Positions 1 through 8,215 of a stretch of DNA of 64,000 nucleotides are shown piece by piece (within the stretch, counting starts at the first letter, position 1; each line of letters opens with the position of its first letter). The DNA comes from Eubacteriales bacterium (lineage in GTDB: Bacteria; Bacillota; Clostridia; Lachnospirales; Lachnospiraceae). The notes below the pieces were generated by a model that saw nothing but the letters and a program-made list of their open reading frames with translations, had not been told where the DNA came from and searched no databases. The DNA is taken from positions 1-64,000 of the forward strand of contig JAUNSV010000002.1 of the NCBI GenBank assembly GCA_030539055.1, given 5' to 3'. The position numbers and the translations under genes are program-made.

Positions 1-82
1 GAGGAGAAAAAATGTCTTTAGTAATATATATTAATAAAATACTTAACAATAAAAACGAAAATAACAATAAATTTTGAATCAT
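1..82 (-). CDS. N-terminus of an unidentified secreted or membrane protein, cut by the window edge
   Basis: An ATG at 80-82 on the minus strand lies behind an excellent ribosome binding site (GGAGGGG at about 88-94). The frame stays open for 27 codons to the window edge. The visible residues begin MIQNLLLFSFLLLSILL, an N-terminal hydrophobic stretch typical of a signal peptide or membrane anchor, followed by a short polar segment (ITKDIF). It starts 52 bases after the stop of the upstream permease gene and is probably the last part of the nucleoside importer operon. The product cannot be named from 27 residues. The strong ribosome binding site, the hydrophobic start and the operon position are the only support. 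Confidence 0.6.
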   Translation of the reverse strand, partial: MIQNLLLFSFLLLSILLIYITKDIFSP

Positions 83-134
83 TTATTCCCCTCCAACATA
101 TGCATTTCTTATGTTATATTTTGTCATTAAAAAA

Positions 135-1166
135 TTATCTTTCTTCCCTAAAATATGCACTACCTAGTGATCCTGGTGGTTGCGATTCTTTTTTCTTTCG
201 CATTGATACCATTAATAATACAAATATAGTAACTAAATATGGTGCCATTTTAAATATTTCTTGCGAAGATCTTGTTAATCCTGGTATATAAAAATATGCC
301 CAATATAGCATGCCAAAAAGGTACGCACCCCAAATTGTTCGAACAGTTCTCCATGTAGCAAATATTACTAAAGCTACTGCTAGCCAGCCTAGTGCTTCTA
401 TAGTTCCTTGGTTTTCCCATGTGCCTTTAATATATACCATAATATAATATATACCACCAAGACCAGATATTCCAGCTCCTATACAAGTGGCCAAGTACTT
501 ATATAATGTAACATTAATACCTGTTGCATCTGCTGTTGCTGTATTCTCTCCTACAGCTCTTAAAGATAATCCCATTCTAGTTTTATTTAAATATAACAAA
601 ATTAATATTGCTAAAATAATAGCTACATATGTCAAAAATCCATAAGAAAAAAATAGTGTGCCTAATTTAAAACTTCCTGTTACACTATCCAAAGCCTCTA
701 CCATTTTGTTTGAATACAATCTAAATATTCTTGATGTATTATTTACAGACACCTGCCCTACACCTCCAGCAAGTTTATTTAAACTACCACCAAAAAAATT
801 GCCTATTCCAGATCCTAAAATTGTGAGTGTAAGACCTGTAACATTTTGATTTGCTCTTAGTGTTATTGTTAAAAAGCTAAAAAGTAAGCCACCTAAAGCA
901 CTTGCCAAAAATGTACTACCAAGGCATATTATTACACACAAAAAATCATTAGCTTGTATACCTAAATTTGCACAATATACATTTTCGTACATAAATGTAG
1001 ATGCTAAACCAGCTATAGCTCCCATATACATAATACCAGGAACTCCCAAATTTAAATTACCTGACTTTTCTGTTACTATTTCTCCTATTGCTCCAAGCAT
1101 TATAACTGTACCAAATATTATTGCCGAATGGAGTAAGGTTGAAAATGATGAAATAAAACCAAACAT
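135..1166 (-). CDS. Nucleoside ABC transporter permease, NupQ/BmpC-like
   Basis: This is the second of two membrane permeases of a BMP-type nucleoside importer (BPD_transp_2 family, as in NupQ/YufQ). The 343 residues are almost entirely hydrophobic, with about eight to ten predicted membrane segments. The N-terminal part carries GEIVTEKSGNLNLGVPGIM, matching the conserved GE..ERSGVLNLGVEG motif of this subfamily, and a later loop has RAVGENTATADATGINV, the cytoplasmic ATPase-contact loop. An in-frame ATG at 1181 lies inside the Shine-Dalgarno sequence itself, so the ATG at 1166 (GGAGG then eight bases) is preferred. It begins one base after the partner permease ends, so the two are probably translationally linked. 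Substrate class is inferred from family; the specific nucleoside is unknown. Confidence 0.9.
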   Translation of the reverse strand: MFGFISSFSTLLHSAIIFGTVIMLGAIGEIVTEKSGNLNLGVPGIMYMGAIAGLASTFMYENVYCANLGIQANDFLCVIICLGSTFLASALGGLLFSFLTITLRANQNVTGLTLTILGSGIGNFFGGSLNKLAGGVGQVSVNNTSRIFRLYSNKMVEALDSVTGSFKLGTLFFSYGFLTYVAIILAILILLYLNKTRMGLSLRAVGENTATADATGINVTLYKYLATCIGAGISGLGGIYYIMVYIKGTWENQGTIEALGWLAVALVIFATWRTVRTIWGAYLFGMLYWAYFYIPGLTRSSQEIFKMAPYLVTIFVLLMVSMRKKKESQPPGSLGSAYFREER

Positions 1167-1167
1167 A

Positions 1168-2265
1168 TTATTTACCTCCATCCTTTTTTATTTTTTTGAA
1201 ACTTACTTGATAATTTATAAAAAATTCACTTCCCAAAATAAATAATAATATTATACCTGTAATTATTTTTGATACATATTCATTAAGCCCAAACTCAGAT
1301 GCAATTTGTACAGAACCTTTATCTAAGAATGCAAGTAATAAAGATATTATTATCATAATGAAAGGATTCATTTTAGCGAGCCATGCAACTATGATTGCTG
1401 TAAATCCTCTTCCGTTTGCTGTGTCTGTAGAAATAGTATGTGATACACTTGATACAGCTAAAAATCCAGCTAAGCCACACAATGCACCAGATAAAGCCAT
1501 AGTCCTAATATATACTTTATCTACTCTTATGCCAGCGTATCGTGCTGTGTTCTCAGAATCTCCCACTACAGCTATTTCAAATCCGTGCTTTGTATATTTT
1601 AAATATATATATACAAATATAGCTAAAAATATTGTAATTAGTAAAAGGATTCCATAATCTTTGTTGTATCCCTTAGATAATAAATTGCCTATCCAACCTA
1701 CATATTTATTTGCACCAGTGGCATTTATAGTTCCTACAGAGTTTGAGCCTGGAGGGTTCTCCCACAAAGATACACAAAATGATGTGCATTGAATTGCTAT
1801 ATAATTCATCATAAGAGTGAACAATGTTTCATTTGTATTCCATTTTGCTTTAAAAAATCCTGGTATTAACCCCCATATAGCACCCATAGCCAAAGACCCT
1901 ATAATCATACATATCATTAATATTATAGGATTCATTCTGCCAGAAAAAGTAATCATAAAGTATGCTGCACTAATTGCTCCAACTAGCATTTGACCCTCTG
2001 CTCCTATATTCCAAAACCTCATTTTGAATGCTGGAGCTAAACCAATAGCTATACAAGTTAACATAGACATATCTCTTAATGTTACCCACATACGCTTATT
2101 TGTACCAAAAGCACCATTAAACATTGATATATAAACTTTTATTGGATTCAAGTTTACTATCAAAAATATTACAATTGCACATATGATTAAAGCAACAACT
2201 ATAGCAATAAGGCGGATTAGCATTGCTTTTGATTTACTAATGCCTTCTCTTTTTGATATTTGCAT
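1168..2265 (-). CDS. Nucleoside ABC transporter permease, NupP/BmpB-like
   Basis: First membrane permease of the BMP-type importer, 365 residues. It starts with a basic cytoplasmic tail (KREGISKSKA) followed by a first membrane helix, then the family motif FNIGAEGQ-like sequence (here FWNIGAEGQMLVGA, about residues 85-98). The ATPase-contact loop VVGDSENTARYAGIRV follows near residue 235. The start codon overlaps the stop of the ATPase gene by one base (TAATG) and has GGAGGTGG just upstream. It would pair with the NupQ-like permease encoded next to form the transport channel. The family is clear; the exact substrate is not shown by the sequence. Confidence 0.9.
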   Translation of the reverse strand: MQISKREGISKSKAMLIRLIAIVVALIICAIVIFLIVNLNPIKVYISMFNGAFGTNKRMWVTLRDMSMLTCIAIGLAPAFKMRFWNIGAEGQMLVGAISAAYFMITFSGRMNPIILMICMIIGSLAMGAIWGLIPGFFKAKWNTNETLFTLMMNYIAIQCTSFCVSLWENPPGSNSVGTINATGANKYVGWIGNLLSKGYNKDYGILLLITIFLAIFVYIYLKYTKHGFEIAVVGDSENTARYAGIRVDKVYIRTMALSGALCGLAGFLAVSSVSHTISTDTANGRGFTAIIVAWLAKMNPFIMIIISLLLAFLDKGSVQIASEFGLNEYVSKIITGIILLFILGSEFFINYQVSFKKIKKDGGK

Positions 2266-3794
2266 TACTTACCACCTCCTACCTTAGTCATTAACAAACC
2301 TACTTCTTCTTTTGTGATACTTTTTGCATCTACAATTCCAGACACTTCTCCACCACACAGTACCAAGATTCTATCACATAACTCAAGAAGCACATCTAAG
2401 TCCTCTCCTACATATATTACTGCTACTCCTTTCATTTTTTGAGCTGTAAGTAAATTATAAATTGTATAAGAAGTATTTATATCAAGTCCTCTTACAGCAT
2501 ACGCTGTCATTAATACTCTAGGATTAAACTCTATTTCTCTTCCAACCAAAACTTTTTGTACATTTCCACCAGAAAGTCTTCTTATTGGAGTTTTATCTAT
2601 GTCGGGAGTTACTACTTCCAAATCGTTTACTATTTTTGTAGCTATTTTTTTTGGTTCATTAAAATCTACCATTGGACTTTTCCCTTTATTGTAGCTTCTA
2701 AGCATAATATTTTGTGTGATATTCATGCTTCCTACAAGCCCCATACCAAATCTGTCCTCTGGTACAAATGATAATAAAATACCTTGATTTAAAATTTCTA
2801 AAGGGTCTAAACCTACCAAATTTATCTCTTTTTCATCAACTGGTATATAAGAAATTTTACTTCCATCTTCAAGATGTTGTAATCCTGCTATTGATTCTAA
2901 AAGTTCTTTTTGTCCGCTTCCCGCTATTCCAGCTATTCCAAGTATCTCACCACCATTAGCACTAAAAGTTACACCTGATAACATCTTAACGCCCTCTGCG
3001 TTTTTTACTGTTAGATGTTCAACTTTTATTCTTTCTACTTTATTCTCACTTGTTGGTCTATCAATATTTAGTGAAACAGCTTTTCCCACCATCATATCTG
3101 TTAAACTTTGTTGGCTTGCTTTTTTTGTTTCCATATCGCCAATGTATTCGCCTTTTCTTAGTATGGCAACTCTGTCCGATACTTCCAATACTTCATTCAA
3201 CTTGTGTGTAATAATTATGATAGCTTTGTTGTCCTGTTTCATATTCTTCATTATAGCAAAAAGTTTGCTTGTTTCTTGTGGTGTTAAAACTGCTGTTGGC
3301 TCATCAAGTATAAGTATATCTGCACCTCTATACAATACTTTTACTATTTCAACTGTTTGCTTTTCAGAAATACTCATATCATATATTTTTTTATTTGGAT
3401 CTATATCAAAACCATACTTGCTTGCAATTTCTTTTACATCCTTATTAACTTTTTGCATATTGAGCTTGCCTTTATCGCCCTCTAGCCCAAGAATAATATT
3501 CTCTGCTGCACTAAAAATATCAACTAATTTAAAATGTTGATGAATCATTCCTATTTTTAAATTTATAGCATCCTTTGGTGAATGAATTTCTACTTCCTTG
3601 CCATCAACAAAAATTTGTCCCTCATCTGGTCTATATATACCAGAAACCATATTCATTAATGTAGTTTTACCACTTCCATTTTCACCAAGGAGAGCTACTA
3701 TTTCACCATTTGATAAAGAAAAGCTGATATTAGAATTTGCTACAACCGAACCAAATCTTTTAGTAATATTTTTTACCTCTATAGCAATACTCAT
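2265..3794 (-). CDS. Nucleoside ABC transporter ATP-binding protein with two nucleotide-binding domains, NupO-like
   Basis: A 509-residue double ATPase that would energise the two neighbouring permeases at the inner face of the membrane. The first domain (about 1-235) has Walker A GENGSGKTT, a degenerate signature MSISEKQTVEI and Walker B ILILDEPTAVL. The second (about 255-509) has a degenerate P-loop (GIAGSGQKE), an intact LSGGN signature, and TAYAVRGLD where Walker B acidic residues would be expected, so probably only the first domain hydrolyses ATP normally. This asymmetry is usual for the YufO/RbsA type. The start is chosen at the first ATG, with AGAGG seven bases upstream. It follows the binding-protein gene after an intergenic hairpin. 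Confidence 0.93.
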   Translation of the reverse strand: MSIAIEVKNITKRFGSVVANSNISFSLSNGEIVALLGENGSGKTTLMNMVSGIYRPDEGQIFVDGKEVEIHSPKDAINLKIGMIHQHFKLVDIFSAAENIILGLEGDKGKLNMQKVNKDVKEIASKYGFDIDPNKKIYDMSISEKQTVEIVKVLYRGADILILDEPTAVLTPQETSKLFAIMKNMKQDNKAIIIITHKLNEVLEVSDRVAILRKGEYIGDMETKKASQQSLTDMMVGKAVSLNIDRPTSENKVERIKVEHLTVKNAEGVKMLSGVTFSANGGEILGIAGIAGSGQKELLESIAGLQHLEDGSKISYIPVDEKEINLVGLDPLEILNQGILLSFVPEDRFGMGLVGSMNITQNIMLRSYNKGKSPMVDFNEPKKIATKIVNDLEVVTPDIDKTPIRRLSGGNVQKVLVGREIEFNPRVLMTAYAVRGLDINTSYTIYNLLTAQKMKGVAVIYVGEDLDVLLELCDRILVLCGGEVSGIVDAKSITKEEVGLLMTKVGGGK

Positions 3795-3811
3795 ATAATC
3801 CTCTCAATTCT

Positions 3812-3847
3812 AAAAAAAGCTACATATTGAATACACTATGCAACTTT
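3812..3847 (-). terminator. Putative attenuator hairpin between the BMP lipoprotein and transporter genes
   Basis: On the minus strand an 11-base-pair stem (AAAGTTGCATA with TATGTAGCTTT, two G-U pairs, arms at 3837-3847 and 3816-3826) runs straight into a T-rich tract. It sits in the 84-base gap after the binding-protein gene and before the ATPase gene. Inferred role: partial termination so that the binding protein is made in excess over the membrane parts, a common arrangement in ABC importer operons. Confidence 0.55.
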
Positions 3848-3878
3848 TTAAATAATAAATTTTAATATAACTTTATCA

Positions 3879-5177
3879 TTAATTCAATTCTTTTATTCCA
3901 TCTATTCTTAAGCTAAAAGATGGAGCAGATTGAAAATATGATTCGTGATAATAACCATCAATAATTGCTTCATCTGCATCATTAGTGAAATCGCCATTAG
4001 TATCAGATGCAAAAGCATTTTTTACTTCGGCTCCTCCAACTGTAAAAGTTTTTGTATCAAATACATGCTTTGTACCTGCTTTGATATCTGCTACTGCTTG
4101 ATCTACAGCTTCTTTTGTACCAGCTGCACAAGATGAACCAAGTTCTGTAATCATAACAGAATTTGTTTCATATCCCTCTGCCCAGTTTTGTGCAAATTCT
4201 TGATTATTCATAACTGAACCAATAGCATATTCATAAAATACTTCCCAATTGTTTGTTGGAGATGTTAATGCAGCATCTGGAGCAGCTTTCAACATATCTA
4301 CATTGTATCCTACACAATAAACTGTTTGTCCTGCTTTTAATCTTTCTTCACAAGCAGAAGGTGCTCCTGTAGAATCTGCGTGTTGTCCTATAATTACACA
4401 GCCTCTATCCATAAGTGCTACAGCTGCTTCTGATTCTGCTGTAATATTGAACCAAGAATTTGTATATTGAACATCCATTGCTACATTTTGTACTATAGAA
4501 CGAATGCCTAAGAAAAATGCTGTGTAACCAGATACAACTTCTGCATATGGGTACGCACCAACATAACCTATTTTGATATTTCCATCTGTATCATAATTCT
4601 TCTCAGTCAATTTTTGAGCATCTACTAATTCTTTCAATTTTAAACCAGCTACTATTCCACCTACATATCTTGCTTCATATATTTTTGTAAAAACATTGTG
4701 GAAATTTTTAAGCCCACTCTTTTTTGCTGTATCGCCTGTCATAGATACGAATTGAACATTTGGGTTTTCTGATGCTGCTTGCTCTGCGTAACTTTGATGA
4801 CCATAAGAATTAGTTACTACAAGATTACATCCTTGCTCTACTAAGTCTATACAAGCATCATAACAAGCTTCTGTTTCTCCTATAGAATATTTCCAAATTA
4901 CATTTGTTTTTTCATCTAAGCCTAAAGCTTTAATTGCATTTTGTATTCCATTGATATGAGAATATGTATATCCCTCGTTTTCATCGCCTACTAAAATAAC
5001 ACCTACCTTAACATTTTTTCCTACAATTGTAGGTTGAGTTGTAGTTTCTTCGATTACTTGTGTTTCTGCCACTGTAGTTTCTGGTGCTTTTGTTGTTTCA
5101 TTTTGAGTTCCAGTACCACAAGCTACTAATGACATAACCATAATTGTGCTTAAAACTAAAGCCAAAATCTTTTTCAT
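3879..5177 (-). CDS. BMP-family nucleoside-binding lipoprotein
   Basis: A 432-residue extracellular substrate-binding lipoprotein. The signal peptide (MKKILALVLSTIMVMSLVAC) ends in a lipobox with the lipidated cysteine at residue 20. A Thr/Glu-rich linker follows, then the basic-membrane-protein (PF02608) domain, with VKVGVILVGDENEGYTYSH at its start and the typical GCNLVVTNSYGHQ, KIGYVGAYPYAEVV and GQHADSTGAP stretches. The reading frame is open 31 codons further upstream, but the ATG at 5177 has an ideal GGAGG site eight bases before it and directly begins the signal peptide. It heads the nucleoside importer operon behind its own promoter. Nucleoside uptake is a family inference; some BMP proteins bind other ligands. 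Confidence 0.92.
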   Translation of the reverse strand: MKKILALVLSTIMVMSLVACGTGTQNETTKAPETTVAETQVIEETTTQPTIVGKNVKVGVILVGDENEGYTYSHINGIQNAIKALGLDEKTNVIWKYSIGETEACYDACIDLVEQGCNLVVTNSYGHQSYAEQAASENPNVQFVSMTGDTAKKSGLKNFHNVFTKIYEARYVGGIVAGLKLKELVDAQKLTEKNYDTDGNIKIGYVGAYPYAEVVSGYTAFFLGIRSIVQNVAMDVQYTNSWFNITAESEAAVALMDRGCVIIGQHADSTGAPSACEERLKAGQTVYCVGYNVDMLKAAPDAALTSPTNNWEVFYEYAIGSVMNNQEFAQNWAEGYETNSVMITELGSSCAAGTKEAVDQAVADIKAGTKHVFDTKTFTVGGAEVKNAFASDTNGDFTNDADEAIIDGYYHESYFQSAPSFSLRIDGIKELN

Positions 5178-5212
5178 ATTTTTCCTCCGTGGATTTTTTT
5201 TAATATATGTAT

Positions 5213-5240
5213 ATTTTACCATAAATTTAATTTTATGCAA
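5213..5240 (-). promoter_or_regulatory. Sigma-A-type promoter of the nucleoside importer operon
   Basis: Minus-strand TTGCAT (5235-5240), a 16-base spacer and TAAAAT (5213-5218) lie 36 bases upstream of the BMP lipoprotein start, in the gap after the TrpZ-like gene. Match to consensus is good, but no activity data exist. Confidence 0.5.
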
Positions 5241-5253
5241 TAGTAAAAACAAT

Positions 5254-6027
5254 TTAATTTCCACACTCAATTGATATACTTGTAAATTTATTTAGCACAT
5301 CTTCAATACTTAAATCCTCTTTTTCTTTATTCTCTTTGTCTATTACTACCTTTCCCTCGTGAAGCATTACAAGCCTATTCCCATAATCCACAGCATATCT
5401 CAAGTTATGTGTTACCATAAGTGCTGTTAAGTTGTTCTCTTGAATTATTTTTTTTGTTAAATCCATTACCAAGTCTGCACTGTGTGGGTCAAGTGCTGCT
5501 GTGTGTTCATCCAAAATCAAAAACTTAATTGGTGTCATTGTTGCCATAAGTACAGATAAAGCTTGTCTTTGACCACCAGAGAGTTTACTGACCATATTAT
5601 CGCACTTATCTTCAAGCCCTAACCCTAGAGTTTTTAATTTATCTCTATATCTGTCTCTTTTTTCATTATTTATGCATTTTGTTAAATCAAAAGCTTTGTT
5701 TTTATTTTCTGCAAGAGCCATATTTTCTATTATATTCATACTTCCACAAGTACCCTTCGATGGATTTTGATGCACTCTGCCTATATTTTTCATTCTCTCA
5801 TACTCGGGGCAATTTGTAATATCTTTATCATCTATAATAATTTGACCCTTATCAAGTTGTATAGAACCACATATTATATTTAAAAGTGATGTTTTGCCAG
5901 AACCATTTGATCCTACAATAGAAACAAAAGACTTATCTTTTATACTCAAAGAAAAATCATTGAATACGCAAATTTGAGATACTTCTCCAGGATTAAATAT
6001 TTTTTTAATATTTTTTATTTCTATCAT
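5254..6027 (-). CDS. trpZ: TrpXYZ-type ABC importer, ATP-binding protein
   Basis: A 257-residue ABC ATPase with Walker A GSNGSGKTS (about residue 40), Q-loop HQNPSKGTCG, signature LSGGQRQALS, Walker B FLILDEHTAALDP and the H-loop histidine in THNL. The HTAALDP form (His after Glu instead of Pro) is characteristic of the COG1101 ATPases that pair with COG2984 binding proteins and COG4120 permeases. Its ATG overlaps the permease stop by four bases (ATGA), so the two are translationally coupled. It is the last gene of the operon governed by the T-box leader at 7941-8177, which points to tryptophan as the transported substrate. The TrpZ name is inferred from that context. Confidence 0.88.
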   Translation of the reverse strand: MIEIKNIKKIFNPGEVSQICVFNDFSLSIKDKSFVSIVGSNGSGKTSLLNIICGSIQLDKGQIIIDDKDITNCPEYERMKNIGRVHQNPSKGTCGSMNIIENMALAENKNKAFDLTKCINNEKRDRYRDKLKTLGLGLEDKCDNMVSKLSGGQRQALSVLMATMTPIKFLILDEHTAALDPHSADLVMDLTKKIIQENNLTALMVTHNLRYAVDYGNRLVMLHEGKVVIDKENKEKEDLSIEDVLNKFTSISIECGN

Positions 6028-6899
6028 GATATTACTTTTCCTTTCTTACTTTTATTTACAATTAAAATTATTAAAAGTAACAAAGAAGTTATTAGTTTCA
6101 AATTATTTGATGGAATACCTAATAATAATACAAAACTTATTATGGCTCTATATACTATAGAGCCAATAATCACAGCTGTTGTTGGTTTTATATATTTATT
6201 GTTTTGACATAATTTAGTGCCTATAATTACATTTGCTAAAGCTATTACTACTGTTCCTGTTCCAGAAGATATTTCAAAAAAACCCTTGTGTTGGCAATAT
6301 ATTGCTCCAGCAAGAGCAACAAACCCATTTGCAATAGCTAATCCAATGATTTTAATATTGCCCTTATTTTTTGCAAGTGATGTTACAAGTGAACCATTAT
6401 CTCCTACTGCTCTAAGTAGGTACCCACTTTTTGTAGTAAAATAATAATCTAATATTAATTTACATATTAATACAATAAAAATTAAAATTATTAAAGAAGT
6501 ATAAGGTCTTAAAGTAGGAAATATCCACATAGAAAAGTGATTTCTAAAAATATTTTCCTTATTAAAAATTGGTAAATTTGCTCTTCCAGCAATATTTAAA
6601 TTTATGGAGTAAAGTGCTGTCATTACTATTATACCAGAAAGCAAATCTCTTATTTTAAATTTTATATGAATGATACCTGTTATTGTGCCTATTATCATTC
6701 CAGCAAAAAAACTAATAAATAATACTAAAACTGGATTTACATTATTCAATATCATAATTGCACTAATTGCACTTCCAAAAGGAAACGTTCCATCCACTGT
6801 TAAATCTGGAAAGTCCAATATTTTATATGTTATATATAATCCTAGAGATACTATTGCATATAGTAATCCCTCTTCTAAAATACCTCTTACTATAATCAT
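6024..6899 (-). CDS. trpY: TrpXYZ-type ABC importer, permease
   Basis: A 291-residue membrane permease of the COG4120 / BPD_transp_2 type with about eight hydrophobic segments. Family features include LEEGLLYAIVSLGLYITYKIL at the N-terminus followed by FPDLTVDGTFPFGSA, then the cytoplasmic contact loop LRAVGDNGSLVTSLAKNKG near residue 170 and an ANGFVALAGAI helix. Upstream AAAGGT and a 10-base gap from the binding-protein stop support the ATG at 6899. The ATPase gene overlaps its 3' end by four bases. It presumably forms a homodimeric channel. Substrate is inferred from the Trp-type leader. Confidence 0.88.
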   Translation of the reverse strand: MIIVRGILEEGLLYAIVSLGLYITYKILDFPDLTVDGTFPFGSAISAIMILNNVNPVLVLFISFFAGMIIGTITGIIHIKFKIRDLLSGIIVMTALYSINLNIAGRANLPIFNKENIFRNHFSMWIFPTLRPYTSLIILIFIVLICKLILDYYFTTKSGYLLRAVGDNGSLVTSLAKNKGNIKIIGLAIANGFVALAGAIYCQHKGFFEISSGTGTVVIALANVIIGTKLCQNNKYIKPTTAVIIGSIVYRAIISFVLLLGIPSNNLKLITSLLLLIILIVNKSKKGKVIS

Positions 6900-6909
6900 T
6901 TTTTACCTT

Positions 6910-7911
6910 TTAAAATACTTCTTTTGCTTTTTTAAAATATTCTTCGCTTACTTCTATATTTAATTTCTCAATAGCTCCCTTGTTTAAAAACAAATCACTA
7001 TCAATTATTGTTTCAAAATTCATATTTTGAATATTTTCTCCATTAAGCACTTTTGCAGCCATTTGCCCTGTTTGTATTCCGAGTTTATAATAATCAAGAC
7101 CTACGCTACCAACACAACCTAATTTTACTTGCTCTATTTCTGAACCAAATATTGGAATATTTTTTTCATTTGCTTTATCTAAAATAAGAGGGAGTGATGC
7201 TACTACAGTATTATCTGTAATATTATTTAAACAATCTACTGCTCCCAAAATCCTATCTGTAGCAAGTGGTATTTCATTTGATTGACTTACCCCTACATCT
7301 ATTATCTCGAATCCAAATTTTGGTGCAACTTCCTTGAATAATTTTATGCTTGATTCAGAGTTAACTTCACTTGTAGTATAAAGTATGCCTATTTTTTTTG
7401 CATTTGGTAATATATTTTTTATCATTTCAAGTTGTTTTTCTGCTGGAAGCACATCAGATGTTCCTGTAATATTTCCTAGTGGCTTTTTATCACTTGAAGC
7501 AAGATCTGCTAAAACTGGATCCGTTATTGCTGTGTAAATAATTGGTGTATTATCATCTTTAAAAACACTATAAGCAGCTTGAGCCATAGGTGTAGCAATA
7601 GCAACAGCCATATCCACATTTTGATTTTTATAATTATTATATATTTGATAAGCTGTTGATCCATCTGTTTGAGCATTATCATATAATACTTTTAAATTTT
7701 CATTTTCAATAAAGCCCTCATTTTTTAAACCTGCTATAAATCCCTCTCTACAATTATCTAATGATGAATGTTCAGCAAATTGACCTATGCCTATAACATA
7801 AGTTTTTGTATCAATACTTTTTTTACTTTCATTTGATACTTCTTTAGATGAACAAGCAATCATCGACATAATACTCATAATACTAATAAAAACAATTAAT
7901 AATTTTTTCAT
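6910..7911 (-). CDS. trpX: TrpXYZ-type ABC importer, substrate-binding lipoprotein
   Basis: A 333-residue COG2984-type binding protein. The signal peptide (MKKLLIVFISIMSIMSMIAC) gives a lipidated cysteine at residue 20. The mature part follows the family pattern: YVIGIGQFAEHSSLDNCREG at the N-terminus, then KNQNVDMAVAIATPMAQAAY, the TAITDPVLADL strand, GNITGTSDVLP, and GILYTTSEVNSESS. The ATG at 7911 has AGGAGG ten bases upstream, just past the terminator stem of the T-box leader. As the first gene after the leader it would be switched on when uncharged tRNA accumulates. Tryptophan specificity is inferred from the UGG specifier, not from binding-site residues. Confidence 0.9.
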   Translation of the reverse strand: MKKLLIVFISIMSIMSMIACSSKEVSNESKKSIDTKTYVIGIGQFAEHSSLDNCREGFIAGLKNEGFIENENLKVLYDNAQTDGSTAYQIYNNYKNQNVDMAVAIATPMAQAAYSVFKDDNTPIIYTAITDPVLADLASSDKKPLGNITGTSDVLPAEKQLEMIKNILPNAKKIGILYTTSEVNSESSIKLFKEVAPKFGFEIIDVGVSQSNEIPLATDRILGAVDCLNNITDNTVVASLPLILDKANEKNIPIFGSEIEQVKLGCVGSVGLDYYKLGIQTGQMAAKVLNGENIQNMNFETIIDSDLFLNKGAIEKLNIEVSEEYFKKAKEVF

Positions 7912-7940
7912 AATTTTTATCCTCCTATTTTTATATTATG

Positions 7941-7977
7941 TAAAAAAAAAGTCTCATACATAATATATGTATGAGAC
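7941..7977 (-). terminator. Intrinsic terminator of the T-box leader
   Basis: A perfect inverted repeat, GTCTCATACATA with TATGTATGAGAC around a three-base loop, is followed by nine T's on the minus strand. It lies between the T-box element and the ribosome binding site of the binding-protein gene, so readthrough depends on the antiterminator formed with uncharged tRNA. Confidence 0.9.
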
Positions 7978-8177
7978 GAATAATAATCCGCGGTGCCACT
8001 CATTTTGCTCAAAAAGAGCCTCTTTTTTGTTTCAAAGCTTCAGAAAGCCCATTCACTAAATACTAATGTGTTGCATCCCACCCTCGCAACTCTCTCTTGA
8101 TACAAGGAAATTCTCCTTTTTACATCGTTTCTTTTAGTTACTTTTCTTTCATCATTAGCTAAACTAATATTTTAGTT
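7941..8177 (-). ncRNA. T-box leader (tRNA-sensing riboswitch), probable tRNA-Trp
   Basis: The minus-strand leader holds the conserved T-box element AGTGGCACCGCGG (about 7988-8000), whose TGG-ACC-type core pairs with the uncharged tRNA end. It is followed by a perfect 12-base-pair hairpin (arms 7966-7977 and 7951-7962) and a run of nine T's (7942-7950), the competing terminator. Upstream, a Stem I region is visible (GAGAGAGTTGCGAGGG, GGGATGCAAC). Its 3' side reads AGTGAATGGGCTTTCTG; the specifier there is best read as TGG (8049-8051), that is Trp. Neighbouring readings (GAA, GGG) cannot be excluded without folding. Control of a TrpXYZ-type importer agrees with Trp. Confidence 0.9.
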
Positions 8178-8183
8178 TTGTAG

Positions 8184-8212
8184 ATTATAAAAGAAATTCG
8201 AAAAAAAGTCAA
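8184..8212 (-). promoter_or_regulatory. Promoter of the T-box/TrpXYZ operon
   Basis: Minus-strand TTGACT (8207-8212), a 17-base spacer and a perfect TATAAT (8184-8189). The -35 box begins four bases beyond the stop codon of the giant secreted-protein gene, so the operon starts immediately after it with no terminator between. Confidence 0.85.
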
Positions 8213-8215
8213 CAA

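Noticed and set aside
5178-5270. Longer N-terminus of the BMP lipoprotein
   Set aside because: The upstream start would place basic residues before the signal peptide and lies over the putative promoter; the ATG at 5177 has an ideal GGAGG.
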